NCBI GenBank assembly: GCA_040779345.1
Contig: JBFONU010000001.1
Location: 496,001 to 560,000, forward strand
Length of the DNA stretch: 64,000 nt
Direction: 5' to 3'
Source of the DNA: Thalassotalea_H sp040779345
GTDB lineage: Bacteria; Pseudomonadota; Gammaproteobacteria; Enterobacterales; Alteromonadaceae
Part shown: positions 18,774-27,845 of the stretch, in pieces
Numbering within the stretch: the first letter of the stretch is position 1
Layout: the number at the start of each line of letters is the position of its first letter
Translations under genes and position numbers: made by a program
The notes under the pieces: model-generated
The model's database searches: none
The model's input: only the letters and a program-made list of their open reading frames with translations
What the model was told of the DNA's origin: nothing

Positions 18774-19803
18774 AATTGAGCGAAAACTGCTTCATGGATT
18801 CGCCGTGATATAAACAAACTAAGACATCAGCAAGTAAAATGAAAGGGTTAAATTCGCCACTGGTTTTACTGAGTAAATCGACATCGGCTAATCGTGCTTG
18901 AGCAATTGCTAAATTCATTGGAGTGATAGCGTTTAGGGCATTTTGATAAAGCGGCTTACGTTTATCCCAGATACGAAATTCTTTACATAAATTATGTAAT
19001 GACTCACCTTGCGATATCTGTTCCTGCATAATGGCTAACTGTTTAATTTCTTTATGAACAAACCAAATGAGCTGAGTAATAGCGGTGCCGTCTTGTTGAA
19101 GTTGATCTAACATGGCAATGCACTTTTGAATATCACCAACCAACATGGCGTCAATGAGTTGAAAAGGATTAAATTTAGCTTGTTTGATCAGTAGTTTTTC
19201 AGCGTCGTCGGCGGTGATTAATTGCTGACCAAATAAAATTGACAGTTTTTGAAGTTCTTGCTCTAGGGCGTTTAGATTACCTTCAAATAATTCTGCGAGC
19301 ATTAAAAATACATCAGGCAGTAAATTAAGATTGTTTTGCCTTGCTTGCCGTTGGATCCATTGATGTAATTGATTTCCCTCAATATCATATAATGGCAGAA
19401 AACAGCCTTGGGACTGCAATGACTTAAACCATTTTCGTTTTTGTCCGGCCGCGTCAATTTTCTCGCCATGTAAAATCAGTAATACATCTTGATGTAATTG
19501 CTCACTTAGCTGGGCAAGTGCTTTACTGCCTTTGTCTCCTAGCTTATTGGTCAATAATTCAAGCTCAATGATCCGTTGGCTCGAAAATAAGCTCATTGCT
19601 TGATACTCTTGCAATAGCAATGACCAATCAAATTTGTCATCAACACTAAAGCGGATTAATTCTTCAAAACCTTGTTGCTTATAATGATGTTTTATCGCGC
19701 TTAAACTGTTATTTTTTTGCCACGGCTCATCACCAAAAATTAACCACACCGGCTTAAATCCCTGATTCAGTGTGTTAGCTAATTGATTATGATAAATTCG
19801 CAT
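18760..19803 (-). CDS. holA: DNA polymerase III delta subunit
   Basis: 347 residues, close to the 343 of E. coli. Clamp-loader delta subunit, which opens the beta sliding clamp. The N-terminal AAA+-like domain carries LIFGDEPWQKNNSLSAIK without a functional Walker A, as expected for delta; the C-terminal collar domain includes FNPFQLIDAML. It lies 36 bases after lptE. Confidence 0.94.
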   Translation of the reverse strand: MRIYHNQLANTLNQGFKPVWLIFGDEPWQKNNSLSAIKHHYKQQGFEELIRFSVDDKFDWSLLLQEYQAMSLFSSQRIIELELLTNKLGDKGSKALAQLSEQLHQDVLLILHGEKIDAAGQKRKWFKSLQSQGCFLPLYDIEGNQLHQWIQRQARQNNLNLLPDVFLMLAELFEGNLNALEQELQKLSILFGQQLITADDAEKLLIKQAKFNPFQLIDAMLVGDIQKCIAMLDQLQQDGTAITQLIWFVHKEIKQLAIMQEQISQGESLHNLCKEFRIWDKRKPLYQNALNAITPMNLAIAQARLADVDLLSKTSGEFNPFILLADVLVCLYHGESMKQFSLNYEYA

Positions 19804-19839
19804 GTAAATTACCTTGAGCCTAAAACAGAAGTGAGTGTG

Positions 19840-20361
19840 TTAGCGCTTGATGGTTGCCATATTTCTTAAAATTTTATCCGCAGACTCTTGTCGCATCTCT
19901 CTTAAAATTAGCGACAACTCGCGACTTTTTGCCAGAGCAAGATCAGGATCATCTTGATAATCACGATTAATTTCAAAAGTAAAAGACTGATTTTCCTCAT
20001 TGGCAAAACGTATTTGATACTTTACGGTATAAATAAGCTCATATTCTGCCACTTGACCATTAGGGAATACTGAGAGTGTTCGTCGGTCAAGTTTATCTTT
20101 GAGAATACGTAACTCTGGTATGTCTTTTGAAAAAGACTTAACAATCATTACTTGATTTTGACTCAAATGTTGGCGAACTAAACGGGTTAGCTCGCCATGT
20201 TTATCGACTGAACTTACATACAAAGTTTGTAATTCAGGCGCCAGTAAATAATCACCCCGTAATTTAAAGCCGCAGCCTGAGCTGACTAAAATTAAAGCAA
20301 CCGCCAGCACAAAGCTGACAGTTTTTTTAACGTTAAATGACATGTTATTTACTTTACGCAT
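19840..20361 (-). CDS. lptE: LPS-assembly lipoprotein LptE
   Basis: 173 residues. Outer-membrane lipoprotein that plugs the LptD barrel during LPS insertion. A signal peptide ends in a lipobox, LVSSGC, followed by GFKLRG, the usual LptE opening. Start M1 (20361) is three bases after the leuS stop; M7 at 20343 gives a tighter signal peptide and may be the true start. leuS-lptE-holA-nadD is the enterobacterial order. Confidence 0.92.
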   Translation of the reverse strand: MRKVNNMSFNVKKTVSFVLAVALILVSSGCGFKLRGDYLLAPELQTLYVSSVDKHGELTRLVRQHLSQNQVMIVKSFSKDIPELRILKDKLDRRTLSVFPNGQVAEYELIYTVKYQIRFANEENQSFTFEINRDYQDDPDLALAKSRELSLILREMRQESADKILRNMATIKR

Positions 20362-20364
20362 CTG

Positions 20365-22944
20365 CTAGTTTGCCACAATATTTAATAGCTTACCGGGAAC
20401 ATAAATCACTTTACGTACCGTATTGCCTTCAATAAATTTAGCGACAGTTTCTTCTGCTAACCCAGCGCTTTCAACTTGCTCTTTGCTGGCATCTGCAGGC
20501 ACTGTGACTTTGGCTCTAACTTTGCCATTAACCTGTACGATGATGAGTTTTTCGTCTTCGATTAATGCTGACTCATCAACTTGTGGCCATAGTGTGTCTT
20601 CAACCTTTTCACCATTGCCAACAATTTGCCAAAGGTGATGACAAACATGCGGAGTGATAGGGGTTAACATTAACACTAGCGCTTGAACTGCCTCATGCAT
20701 GACTGCGCGATCTTCAATCGAGTCAATGGTTGCTTTTGATAAATGGTTCATTAATTCCATAATCGCAGCAATCGCCGTATTAAAGGTGTTTCGTCGGCCG
20801 ATATCATCACTCACTTTTTTAATTGTTTTATGCAACTCACGACGTAAGGTTTTTTGTGTGCTATTTAACGTTAACCCAGCAAGAGATACAGCCGGTTCTC
20901 CTTGGTTAAAATCATGAACAAGTTTCCAGACACGCTTGATAAAACGATGAGCACCTTCAACACCTGAGTCAGACCATTCTAGAGTTTGCTCAGGTGGTGA
21001 AGTAAACATGATAAACAAACGAACGGTATCAGCGCCATATTGGTTAATGACTTCTTGAGGATCAATACCGTTATTTTTCGATTTCGACATTTTACTCATA
21101 CCAGCAGAGATAACTGGTTGGCCGTCTAATTTACTTATTGCAGATGTCACTTGACCTTTTTCGTTACGTTCTACTTCAACATCTGTTGGCGCGATCCAGT
21201 CTTGAGCGCCGTTTTCAGCTTCACGATAATAAGTGTCTGCTAAAACCATGCCTTGACATAATAAACTTTTGAAAGGCTCATCACTATTAACTAAACCAAA
21301 ATCACGTAATAATTTATGGAAAAATCGCGCATAAAGTAAATGTAAAATGGCATGTTCAATGCCGCCAACGTATTGATCGACAGGTAACCAATAATTGGCT
21401 TTTTCTGGATCAAGCATTTGCTTGTCATCACTTGGCGAACAATAACGAGCGTAATACCATGATGATTCCATAAAGGTATCAAAGGTATCTGTTTCGCGAA
21501 ATGCTTCTTCACCATTGTAAGTGGTTTTAGCCCACTCTGGATCGTCTTTAATTGGCGACGTTACGCCGTTCATTACTACGTCTTCTGGAAGTTCAACAGG
21601 AAGTTGATCCGCAGGTACAGGAACAGATTCACCATTGGCTAAATTAATCATTGGAATAGGGGTACCCCAATAACGTTGGCGAGAAACTCCCCAGTCACGC
21701 AGGCGATAATTCACTTTTATCTGACCTTTATTTTCAGTCGATAATTTATAGGCGATAGACTTAAACGCTTTTTTAAAGTTTAAACCGTCAAATTCCCCTG
21801 AATTAATTAATTTGCCTTTTTCGGTGATCGCCGCTTGAGTAATATCATCATTTTCTGTCCCTTCAATCACTTGCTTAATGGCTAGACCATACTTAGTGGC
21901 AAATTCATAATCACGTTGATCATGACCTGGAACAGACATAACCGCGCCTGAGCCGTAATCCATTAACACAAAGTTAGCCGCCCAAACAGGGACTAATTCA
22001 CCCGTTAAAGGGTGAACAGCTTGAAGACCAGTATCTACGCCTTTTTTCTCCATCGTTGCCATGTCAGCTTCAGTGGCTTTATTGGTTTTACATTCATTGA
22101 TGAAATCAGCAAGCGCGCTGTTATTTTTAGCGGCGGCTAATGCTAATGGATGTTGGGCAGCAAGCGCTACATAAGTCACACCCATCAAGGTGTCAGGACG
22201 TGTGGTGTATATGTCGAAGCTTTCTTCTGAGTCGGCAACTTGGAAAGTCATTTCGACGCCTTCCGAGCGGCCAATCCAGTTTTTTTGCATGGTTTTAACT
22301 TGTTCAGGCCAACCTTCTAACTGGTCTAAATCGTTCAGTAACTCTTCCGCATAATCAGTGATTTTAATAAACCATTGAGGAATTTCTTTACGCTCAACAA
22401 TAGCGCCAGAACGCCAACCTCTTCCATCAATAACCTGTTCGTTTGCCAATACGGTTTGATCAACAGGATCCCAGTTTACCGTGGCATTTTTTTTGTAAAC
22501 TAAGCCTTTTTCAAATAGTTGCGTAAAAAACCACTGTTCCCATTGATAGTAGTCTTTTTTACACGTGGCTAATTCACGATCCCAGTCATAACCAAACCCT
22601 AATGATTTTAATTGATTTTTCATGTAATCAATATTTTGATAGGTCCATTTTGCTGGCGCAGAGTTATTTTTGATCGCAGCGTTTTCTGCCGGTAAACCAA
22701 AAGAGTCCCACCCCATCGGTTGCATCACATTTTTACCTTGCATGCGTTGATAACGAGAGATGACATCACCAAGGCTGTAATTACGTACGTGACCCATGTG
22801 CAACTTACCGCTTGGGTAAGGGAACATAGAGAGACAATAAAACTTGTCTTTTCCTGGCTGCTCTACCGCTTTAAAGGTTTTATTTTCTGTCCAAAATGAT
22901 TGAACTTCAGCTTCAATTGCTTGGGGATTGTAAATGGATTCCAT
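20365..22944 (-). CDS. leuS: Leucyl-tRNA synthetase
   Basis: 859 residues from ATG at 22944; this matches E. coli LeuS (860). An in-frame TTG at 22959 would add MRKSL but has no family support. Class I signature HMGH at 49-52, KMSKS at 618-622, an editing (CP1) domain between them, and an anticodon-binding C-terminus. All catalytic motifs are intact. It is divergent from the ybeL-like gene. Confidence 0.97.
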   Translation of the reverse strand: MESIYNPQAIEAEVQSFWTENKTFKAVEQPGKDKFYCLSMFPYPSGKLHMGHVRNYSLGDVISRYQRMQGKNVMQPMGWDSFGLPAENAAIKNNSAPAKWTYQNIDYMKNQLKSLGFGYDWDRELATCKKDYYQWEQWFFTQLFEKGLVYKKNATVNWDPVDQTVLANEQVIDGRGWRSGAIVERKEIPQWFIKITDYAEELLNDLDQLEGWPEQVKTMQKNWIGRSEGVEMTFQVADSEESFDIYTTRPDTLMGVTYVALAAQHPLALAAAKNNSALADFINECKTNKATEADMATMEKKGVDTGLQAVHPLTGELVPVWAANFVLMDYGSGAVMSVPGHDQRDYEFATKYGLAIKQVIEGTENDDITQAAITEKGKLINSGEFDGLNFKKAFKSIAYKLSTENKGQIKVNYRLRDWGVSRQRYWGTPIPMINLANGESVPVPADQLPVELPEDVVMNGVTSPIKDDPEWAKTTYNGEEAFRETDTFDTFMESSWYYARYCSPSDDKQMLDPEKANYWLPVDQYVGGIEHAILHLLYARFFHKLLRDFGLVNSDEPFKSLLCQGMVLADTYYREAENGAQDWIAPTDVEVERNEKGQVTSAISKLDGQPVISAGMSKMSKSKNNGIDPQEVINQYGADTVRLFIMFTSPPEQTLEWSDSGVEGAHRFIKRVWKLVHDFNQGEPAVSLAGLTLNSTQKTLRRELHKTIKKVSDDIGRRNTFNTAIAAIMELMNHLSKATIDSIEDRAVMHEAVQALVLMLTPITPHVCHHLWQIVGNGEKVEDTLWPQVDESALIEDEKLIIVQVNGKVRAKVTVPADASKEQVESAGLAEETVAKFIEGNTVRKVIYVPGKLLNIVAN

Positions 22945-23191
22945 TAACGATTTTCTCAAAAATTTGATGTGATGCCAGTGATGATTTTAAAGGTAATAAA
23001 ATATCAACTACGGCCAGTAAAATATTCATCATAGAATACATGAATAGCCCTATACTCGACAAGTTTAATCCGTGATATTGGCTGATTATTCGAGATATTC
23101 TCTTGTTTTATTTCTTATCGTCAATGTTATTAGGTATTAGTGACATATTTAGGCTATATAAAGTAAAGGTGGGTGGATTGAGGTAAGGTTT

Positions 23192-23674
23192 ATGACAGAT
23201 AAAAATAAAGTAGCTGATTTTTATCAAGATTTGGCTCAGTGGTTAACGGATGTTAAGCAACACGAAGTAACTCAAGTTGTTGAATTAGTTGAACATGCTA
23301 AGATGTTAATGAAAGCTGCAGAAGAAATCCCTGAAGAAAAAGTTAAACAATTTATTGATAACTTTAAATATGATTTACATGAGTTTTATCAGCAAAATCA
23401 AGAGCAGGCAAAACACTCTATTTATTTAGGTTTAATGAAAGAGTCTTTTTGGGCAGTAATGTCAAATATTACCGATAAATCACAAGTTGAATGGGCTGAG
23501 TTATGCGAAGATTTTCAACACCAAGGCGATTATCAAACAGGAGATGTGATAGGTTTTGGTTTTCTTGAATGTAAAAAATGTCATAAAACTCAGCAAATCA
23601 CCCACTTTTCTCAAGTCAATGACTGCTTACATTGTGGGTATAGTCACTTTATACGTAAAAGTTTAACACCATAA
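23192..23674 (+). CDS. ybeL: Zinc-ribbon protein, DUF1451 (YbeL-like)
   Basis: 160 residues. A charged, helix-rich N-terminal part (1-125) is followed by a zinc ribbon with CKKCHK and CLHCG. The family (E. coli YbeL) has no known function. Position divergent from leuS is the same as in E. coli, supporting orthology. The symbol is by homology and synteny only. Confidence 0.82.
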   Translation: MTDKNKVADFYQDLAQWLTDVKQHEVTQVVELVEHAKMLMKAAEEIPEEKVKQFIDNFKYDLHEFYQQNQEQAKHSIYLGLMKESFWAVMSNITDKSQVEWAELCEDFQHQGDYQTGDVIGFGFLECKKCHKTQQITHFSQVNDCLHCGYSHFIRKSLTP

Positions 23675-23790
23675 TCATCTGAATATGTTACGATATTTTT
23701 GCTAATGAATCGTATTAGCGAGTACAATCGTAATAAAATAATTTCTCACTATTTATATAATCATAAACGAGTCTTTCACGGTGATTTTTC

Positions 23791-26181
23791 ATGATCCACA
23801 GTTCCCAACAATGGCGTTTAGCAGCTAAACAGTTAACAGCCAATCTTAATGAAGATACTTTCTCTCAAGTCGATGAACAGCAAGCATCGACAGAAATTTT
23901 TCTTGGTCATCATCGCGCTAAAGAAGCGCTCGATTTTGGTTTGTCGATGGAGGCTCGCGGATTTAATGTTTTTGCTATGGGAGAGCATGGAACAGGTCGA
24001 CAAACATTAATCAGACAAATGTTGAAGGCTAAAGCAAGTGAGCAGGAGACACCTGCCGAGTGGTGCTACATCAATAATTTTGATGATGTTCATACACCTT
24101 ACAGATTATATGTGAGTCCTGGTGATGGTAAGCAATTACTAACGCGTATAAATACTTTTATTGATGAATTGTTAGACCTATTTCCGGAAATATTTGATAA
24201 CCCTGGTTATCAGCGTCAAAAAGCGGCAATTGATCGTGAATTCAATCAAAAATACGATGAAGCAATTGCAAAAGTTGAAGACAGCGCATTAAAAAACGAT
24301 GTGGTTTTATTTGAAGAGAATGGTGAAATTGGTTTTTCTCCATTGGTTGATGGTAAGCCACTAGGCGATAAAGAATTTGCAAATTTAAATGAGCAAAAGC
24401 GTAACGAATTTTATGACTTATTAGAGAAACTCGAGAACCTATTATCCGAGCAGTTAATTGAATTGCCTCAATGGAAACGTATATCTTCTGATAAAAAACG
24501 CAAATTAAAACATGAAACCGCTGAGCAAAGTATTCGTCCATTTTTAAAAGAATTAGAGCATGAATTTGCCAGTAACATTGGGGTACTTAAATACCTTTCT
24601 AAAGTGAAAGCGCATGTCGTTGATGCCGTTTTAGAGATCCTAGTTGACGAAGGTAATGAGAGTCAAAATGACAAAGATGCTCGTAAATTAATGGAGGAAC
24701 GCTTTTTACCTAATTTACTTGTGGCAAGGGAACAAAATGAAGGCGCTCCGGTTATTTATGAACAAAATCCAACGTTTCAAAACCTATTTGGCCATGTTGA
24801 CTTTGCCAGTTTTCAGGGGAGTTCTTATACGAGTTATCGATTAATTCGCCCTGGGGCTCTTCATAAAGCCAATGGCGGATATTTATTACTTGAAGCTGAA
24901 AAATTATTAAATCAACCTTTGGTATGGTCGCGTTTAAAACTGGCATTAAAAACTCAAGAAATCACCATTGAAAACCCTTATTCAGAATACTCCCAACCGG
25001 GGGCGTTTAGTTTACAACCTGAAAAAATACCACTAAAAGTTAAAGTGATCATCTTAGGTGATCCTGATATTTATTATACCTTACAAGATTATGACCAAGA
25101 GTTTACCGAATTATTTAGAGTGTTAGCGGATTTTGATCGTTTTCTAGATAACACTAACGATAATCTTGTTGAATACGCTCAACTGATCAGGCAGCGTGCT
25201 GAAAATAATGATTATCCGAAAGTCACTAATGCCGCAATCGTTGAATTAGTCAGGTATGCATTGAGGCGAGCAGAGCATCAACATAAAATTTCATCCAATA
25301 TTGTTGAGATCAATGACTTGCTAGATGAAGCCGTTTATTTTTGGAAAAAGCAAACTGAGCAAGCTGTTTTAAGCCCTGAATTTGTGCAACAAGCGCTAGC
25401 TGCACAAGAGAGAAGGAAAGGTCGAATTAGCGAAGCTTGGTTAAGTGAAATTAAAGAAGAACAAGTGTTGATCAGCACTCAAGGTAAGCAAGTCGGAAAG
25501 GTGAATGGCTTAACGGTACTTGAAATTGGTGATAGTGTTTTTGGCACGCCAGCGCGCATAACGGCAACTGTTTACGTAGGGAGCCATGGCATAACGGATA
25601 TCGAACGAGAAGTGGACTTAGGCAAGTCGATTCATTCTAAAGGGGTACTTTTGCTTTCTGGCTATATTGGGCATAAATATGGGCAAAACTTTCCTGTCGC
25701 GCTTTCTGCTAATATTGCAATAGAGCAATCTTATGGCCATATTGATGGAGATAGTGCCTCAATGGCGGAGCTTTGTGCTTTGGTTTCTGCCATTTCACAT
25801 TTACCTATTGATCAAAGCATTGCAATAACAGGCTCGATGAACCAACACGGTGAAGTGCAGTCAATTGGCGGTGTTAATGAGAAAATTGAAGGTTTCTATC
25901 GTTTATGTAAAGACAAAGGGCTCACTGGAACGCAAGGAGTGATCATTCCGAAGACCAACGTGATCAACTTGATGCTATGTGATGAAGTGATTAATGCTGT
26001 TGATCGTGGCGATTTTCACGTTTATGCGGTTGATAATGTCGATCAATCCCTCGAAATATTAATGGGACAGAATGCAGGGGCTATGAATAGTGTTGGGCGT
26101 TATCCTCGAAAGTCTATTCATGCCTTAGTGCTAAATAAATTATCGCACTTATCTGAGTTACTTGATGGTAGCGAAGATTAA
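23791..26181 (+). CDS. Lon-family ATP-dependent protease (AAA_32/LonP type)
   Basis: 796 residues. The C-terminal Lon protease domain has the Ser-Lys dyad: S655 in GDSASMAEL and K698 in GGVNEKIEG, 43 residues apart as in Lon. The N-terminal ATPase region shows GEHGTGRQT at 64-72, where the Walker lysine is replaced by arginine; this is a common form in this family. There is no Lon substrate-binding N-domain, so it is not the housekeeping Lon but the YcbZ/LonB-like family, here the long form (E. coli YcbZ is about 590). Substrates are unknown. A strong terminator follows. Confidence 0.88.
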   Translation: MIHSSQQWRLAAKQLTANLNEDTFSQVDEQQASTEIFLGHHRAKEALDFGLSMEARGFNVFAMGEHGTGRQTLIRQMLKAKASEQETPAEWCYINNFDDVHTPYRLYVSPGDGKQLLTRINTFIDELLDLFPEIFDNPGYQRQKAAIDREFNQKYDEAIAKVEDSALKNDVVLFEENGEIGFSPLVDGKPLGDKEFANLNEQKRNEFYDLLEKLENLLSEQLIELPQWKRISSDKKRKLKHETAEQSIRPFLKELEHEFASNIGVLKYLSKVKAHVVDAVLEILVDEGNESQNDKDARKLMEERFLPNLLVAREQNEGAPVIYEQNPTFQNLFGHVDFASFQGSSYTSYRLIRPGALHKANGGYLLLEAEKLLNQPLVWSRLKLALKTQEITIENPYSEYSQPGAFSLQPEKIPLKVKVIILGDPDIYYTLQDYDQEFTELFRVLADFDRFLDNTNDNLVEYAQLIRQRAENNDYPKVTNAAIVELVRYALRRAEHQHKISSNIVEINDLLDEAVYFWKKQTEQAVLSPEFVQQALAAQERRKGRISEAWLSEIKEEQVLISTQGKQVGKVNGLTVLEIGDSVFGTPARITATVYVGSHGITDIEREVDLGKSIHSKGVLLLSGYIGHKYGQNFPVALSANIAIEQSYGHIDGDSASMAELCALVSAISHLPIDQSIAITGSMNQHGEVQSIGGVNEKIEGFYRLCKDKGLTGTQGVIIPKTNVINLMLCDEVINAVDRGDFHVYAVDNVDQSLEILMGQNAGAMNSVGRYPRKSIHALVLNKLSHLSELLDGSED

Positions 26182-26220
26182 TTTTCTTCACCAAATATCT
26201 TATCTTCCTAAATTAATTAC

Positions 26221-26260
26221 ACTTTATTTGCTTATAAATTAAGCAAATAAAGTTTCTTTT
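26221..26260 (+). terminator. Terminator of the Lon-family gene
   Basis: ACTTTATTTGCTT (26221-26233) and its exact reverse complement (26241-26253) form a 13-bp stem with a 7-base loop, followed by TTTCTTTT. Confidence 0.82.
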
Positions 26261-26742
26261 CCTATACTGTTATCAAAATAAAAATTTATCGTACTTGTTG
26301 TGAGTTCACTAGCTTCGTCAAAAGTATCACCAAAAACTTAGTAAGGAACCGGTTAACTCAACGTTAAGAAGGATCATTTATAAAAATAATAAAAGACAAC
26401 TAATTTATCCTAAAAGGTTATTCCCAAGTTGTGCGCTCTTCTAATGGGTCGGAACGACAATTAGGACTTGCTCTTATTTATGGCATGCTTTATTAGCCAC
26501 TACATTCGACGTCATCTTTCTTAGACGTCATAACCATCCTCACGCTTGAAAATAACTAAAGCTATTGAATTTAAAGAATATTTTGCATTTATCATTGTTT
26601 GGTTTATGATTAAATTAACTTGTTCGAAAAATATACTAATGCTCATTTTATTGATCAGTAATAGATCATTAAGATGAGTACGATAAGTTAGTTGTCTATC
26701 GTATTTGTCAGTGCTCTTTGTACTGTCAGTTGTGGAGGCGTC
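26261..26742. other. Long gene-free region upstream of the nuo operon
   Basis: About 480 bases without a credible gene on either strand. Visible structure: GACGTCAT twice as a direct repeat (26508-26515 and 26524-26531, 16-base period), and an inverted repeat TGATC-N7-GATCA at 26652-26668, about 75 bases before nuoA. These are candidate regulator sites for complex I expression; no regulator can be named and no clear -35/-10 pair was found. A small RNA cannot be excluded. Confidence 0.4.
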
Positions 26743-27207
26743 ATGGATAAATCGAATCAAATAGATCAGTTATGGCCTATTGCGGCATATTTCTTAATTT
26801 TAGCGGCAATGTTAGTTTTTATGATGCTGCTATCCCATTTTATGGGGCCGAAAACGAAAAGCCGTGCTAAAAATATCCCTTATGAATCCGGCATTATTTC
26901 TGTTGCTGATAACCAATCACGATTTACCAGTCACTTTTTTCTTTACGCCATTTTTTTTGTGATTTTTGATTTAGAAACTATTTATCTTTTTGCTTGGGTT
27001 ATCGCCTTTGAAGAAGTGGGTTGGATGGGCTTTATTGAAGCGAGTATCTTTATTTTTGTTTTGCTCGCAGCGCTAATATATATCTGGCGAATTGGTGCCT
27101 TGTCTTTGAAAAAACGGCATCTCCCTTACCGACAAGTGCAACTGAACTTGTCTGAAAAAAAACTACAAAAAAATGCTAGTCAATCACCAAATTTAAGGGG
27201 TGTCTGA
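26743..27207 (+). CDS. nuoA: NADH-quinone oxidoreductase subunit A
   Basis: 154 residues, three membrane helices. Small membrane-arm subunit at the junction with the peripheral arm of complex I. Conserved YESGI and RFTSHFFLYAIFFVIFDLET are present; the acidic FDLE loop is typical. The start is ATG at 26743 with a strong GGAGG six bases upstream; an in-frame TTG at 26692 is not supported. First gene of the nuo operon; it overlaps nuoB by one base. Confidence 0.95.
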   Translation: MDKSNQIDQLWPIAAYFLILAAMLVFMMLLSHFMGPKTKSRAKNIPYESGIISVADNQSRFTSHFFLYAIFFVIFDLETIYLFAWVIAFEEVGWMGFIEASIFIFVLLAALIYIWRIGALSLKKRHLPYRQVQLNLSEKKLQKNASQSPNLRGV

Positions 27208-27845
27208 TGGAATGGTCACTGACAAAGGCAAAGCTAGATGAAGCCATGGGACAAGCTCAACAAATATCCGAAGAAGAACTAAAACGTAATGTTTTTATGG
27301 CAAAGCTTGATGATATGGTGAATTGGGGGAGAAAAAATTCAGTTTGGCCATTTAACTTTGGACTGAGTTGCTGTTATGTCGAAATGGCGACAAGTTTTAC
27401 TTCTCGTCATGACATTGCTCGCTTTGGCGCTGAAGTGATACGTGCAACACCACGGCAAGCTGATCTCATGGTCATTTCAGGCACTTGTTTTAGAAAAATG
27501 GCGCCGGTCATTCAACATTTATATGAACAGCTATTAGAGCCGCGTTGGATTATTTCAATGGGGTCTTGTGCTAACTCTGGTGGCATGTATGATATTTATA
27601 GCGTTGTTCAAGGCGTTGATAAATTCATTCCTGTTGATGTTTATGTGCCAGGCTGTCCCCCTAGACCCGAAGCCTTACTTGAAGGGCTATTGTTACTACA
27701 AAACGCCATTGCTCATCAACCTAGACCGTTAAGTTGGGTCGTTGGTGAACAAAATGTCTCACAAATTGCTAAACCGTCTTTACGGGATATTAAGCATGAA
27801 CATCGAATTAATGTCACAAATCTCGATGAGCCGGATTCTATCTAA
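27207..27845 (+). CDS. nuoB: NADH-quinone oxidoreductase subunit B
   Basis: 212 residues. Carries the terminal cluster N2 that passes electrons to quinone; the four ligands C55, C56, C121 and C150 are present (LSCCYVEM, MGSCANSGG, VPGCPPRPE). Coupled by one-base overlaps to nuoA and nuoCD. Confidence 0.97.
   Translation: MEWSLTKAKLDEAMGQAQQISEEELKRNVFMAKLDDMVNWGRKNSVWPFNFGLSCCYVEMATSFTSRHDIARFGAEVIRATPRQADLMVISGTCFRKMAPVIQHLYEQLLEPRWIISMGSCANSGGMYDIYSVVQGVDKFIPVDVYVPGCPPRPEALLEGLLLLQNAIAHQPRPLSWVVGEQNVSQIAKPSLRDIKHEHRINVTNLDEPDSI

Noticed and set aside
24242..24541. Minus-strand 99-codon frame inside the Lon-family gene
   Set aside because: Shadow of a strongly supported gene.
26692..26742. 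Longer nuoA from TTG at 26692
   Set aside because: GGAGG six bases before ATG 26743 and the family length favour the shorter form.
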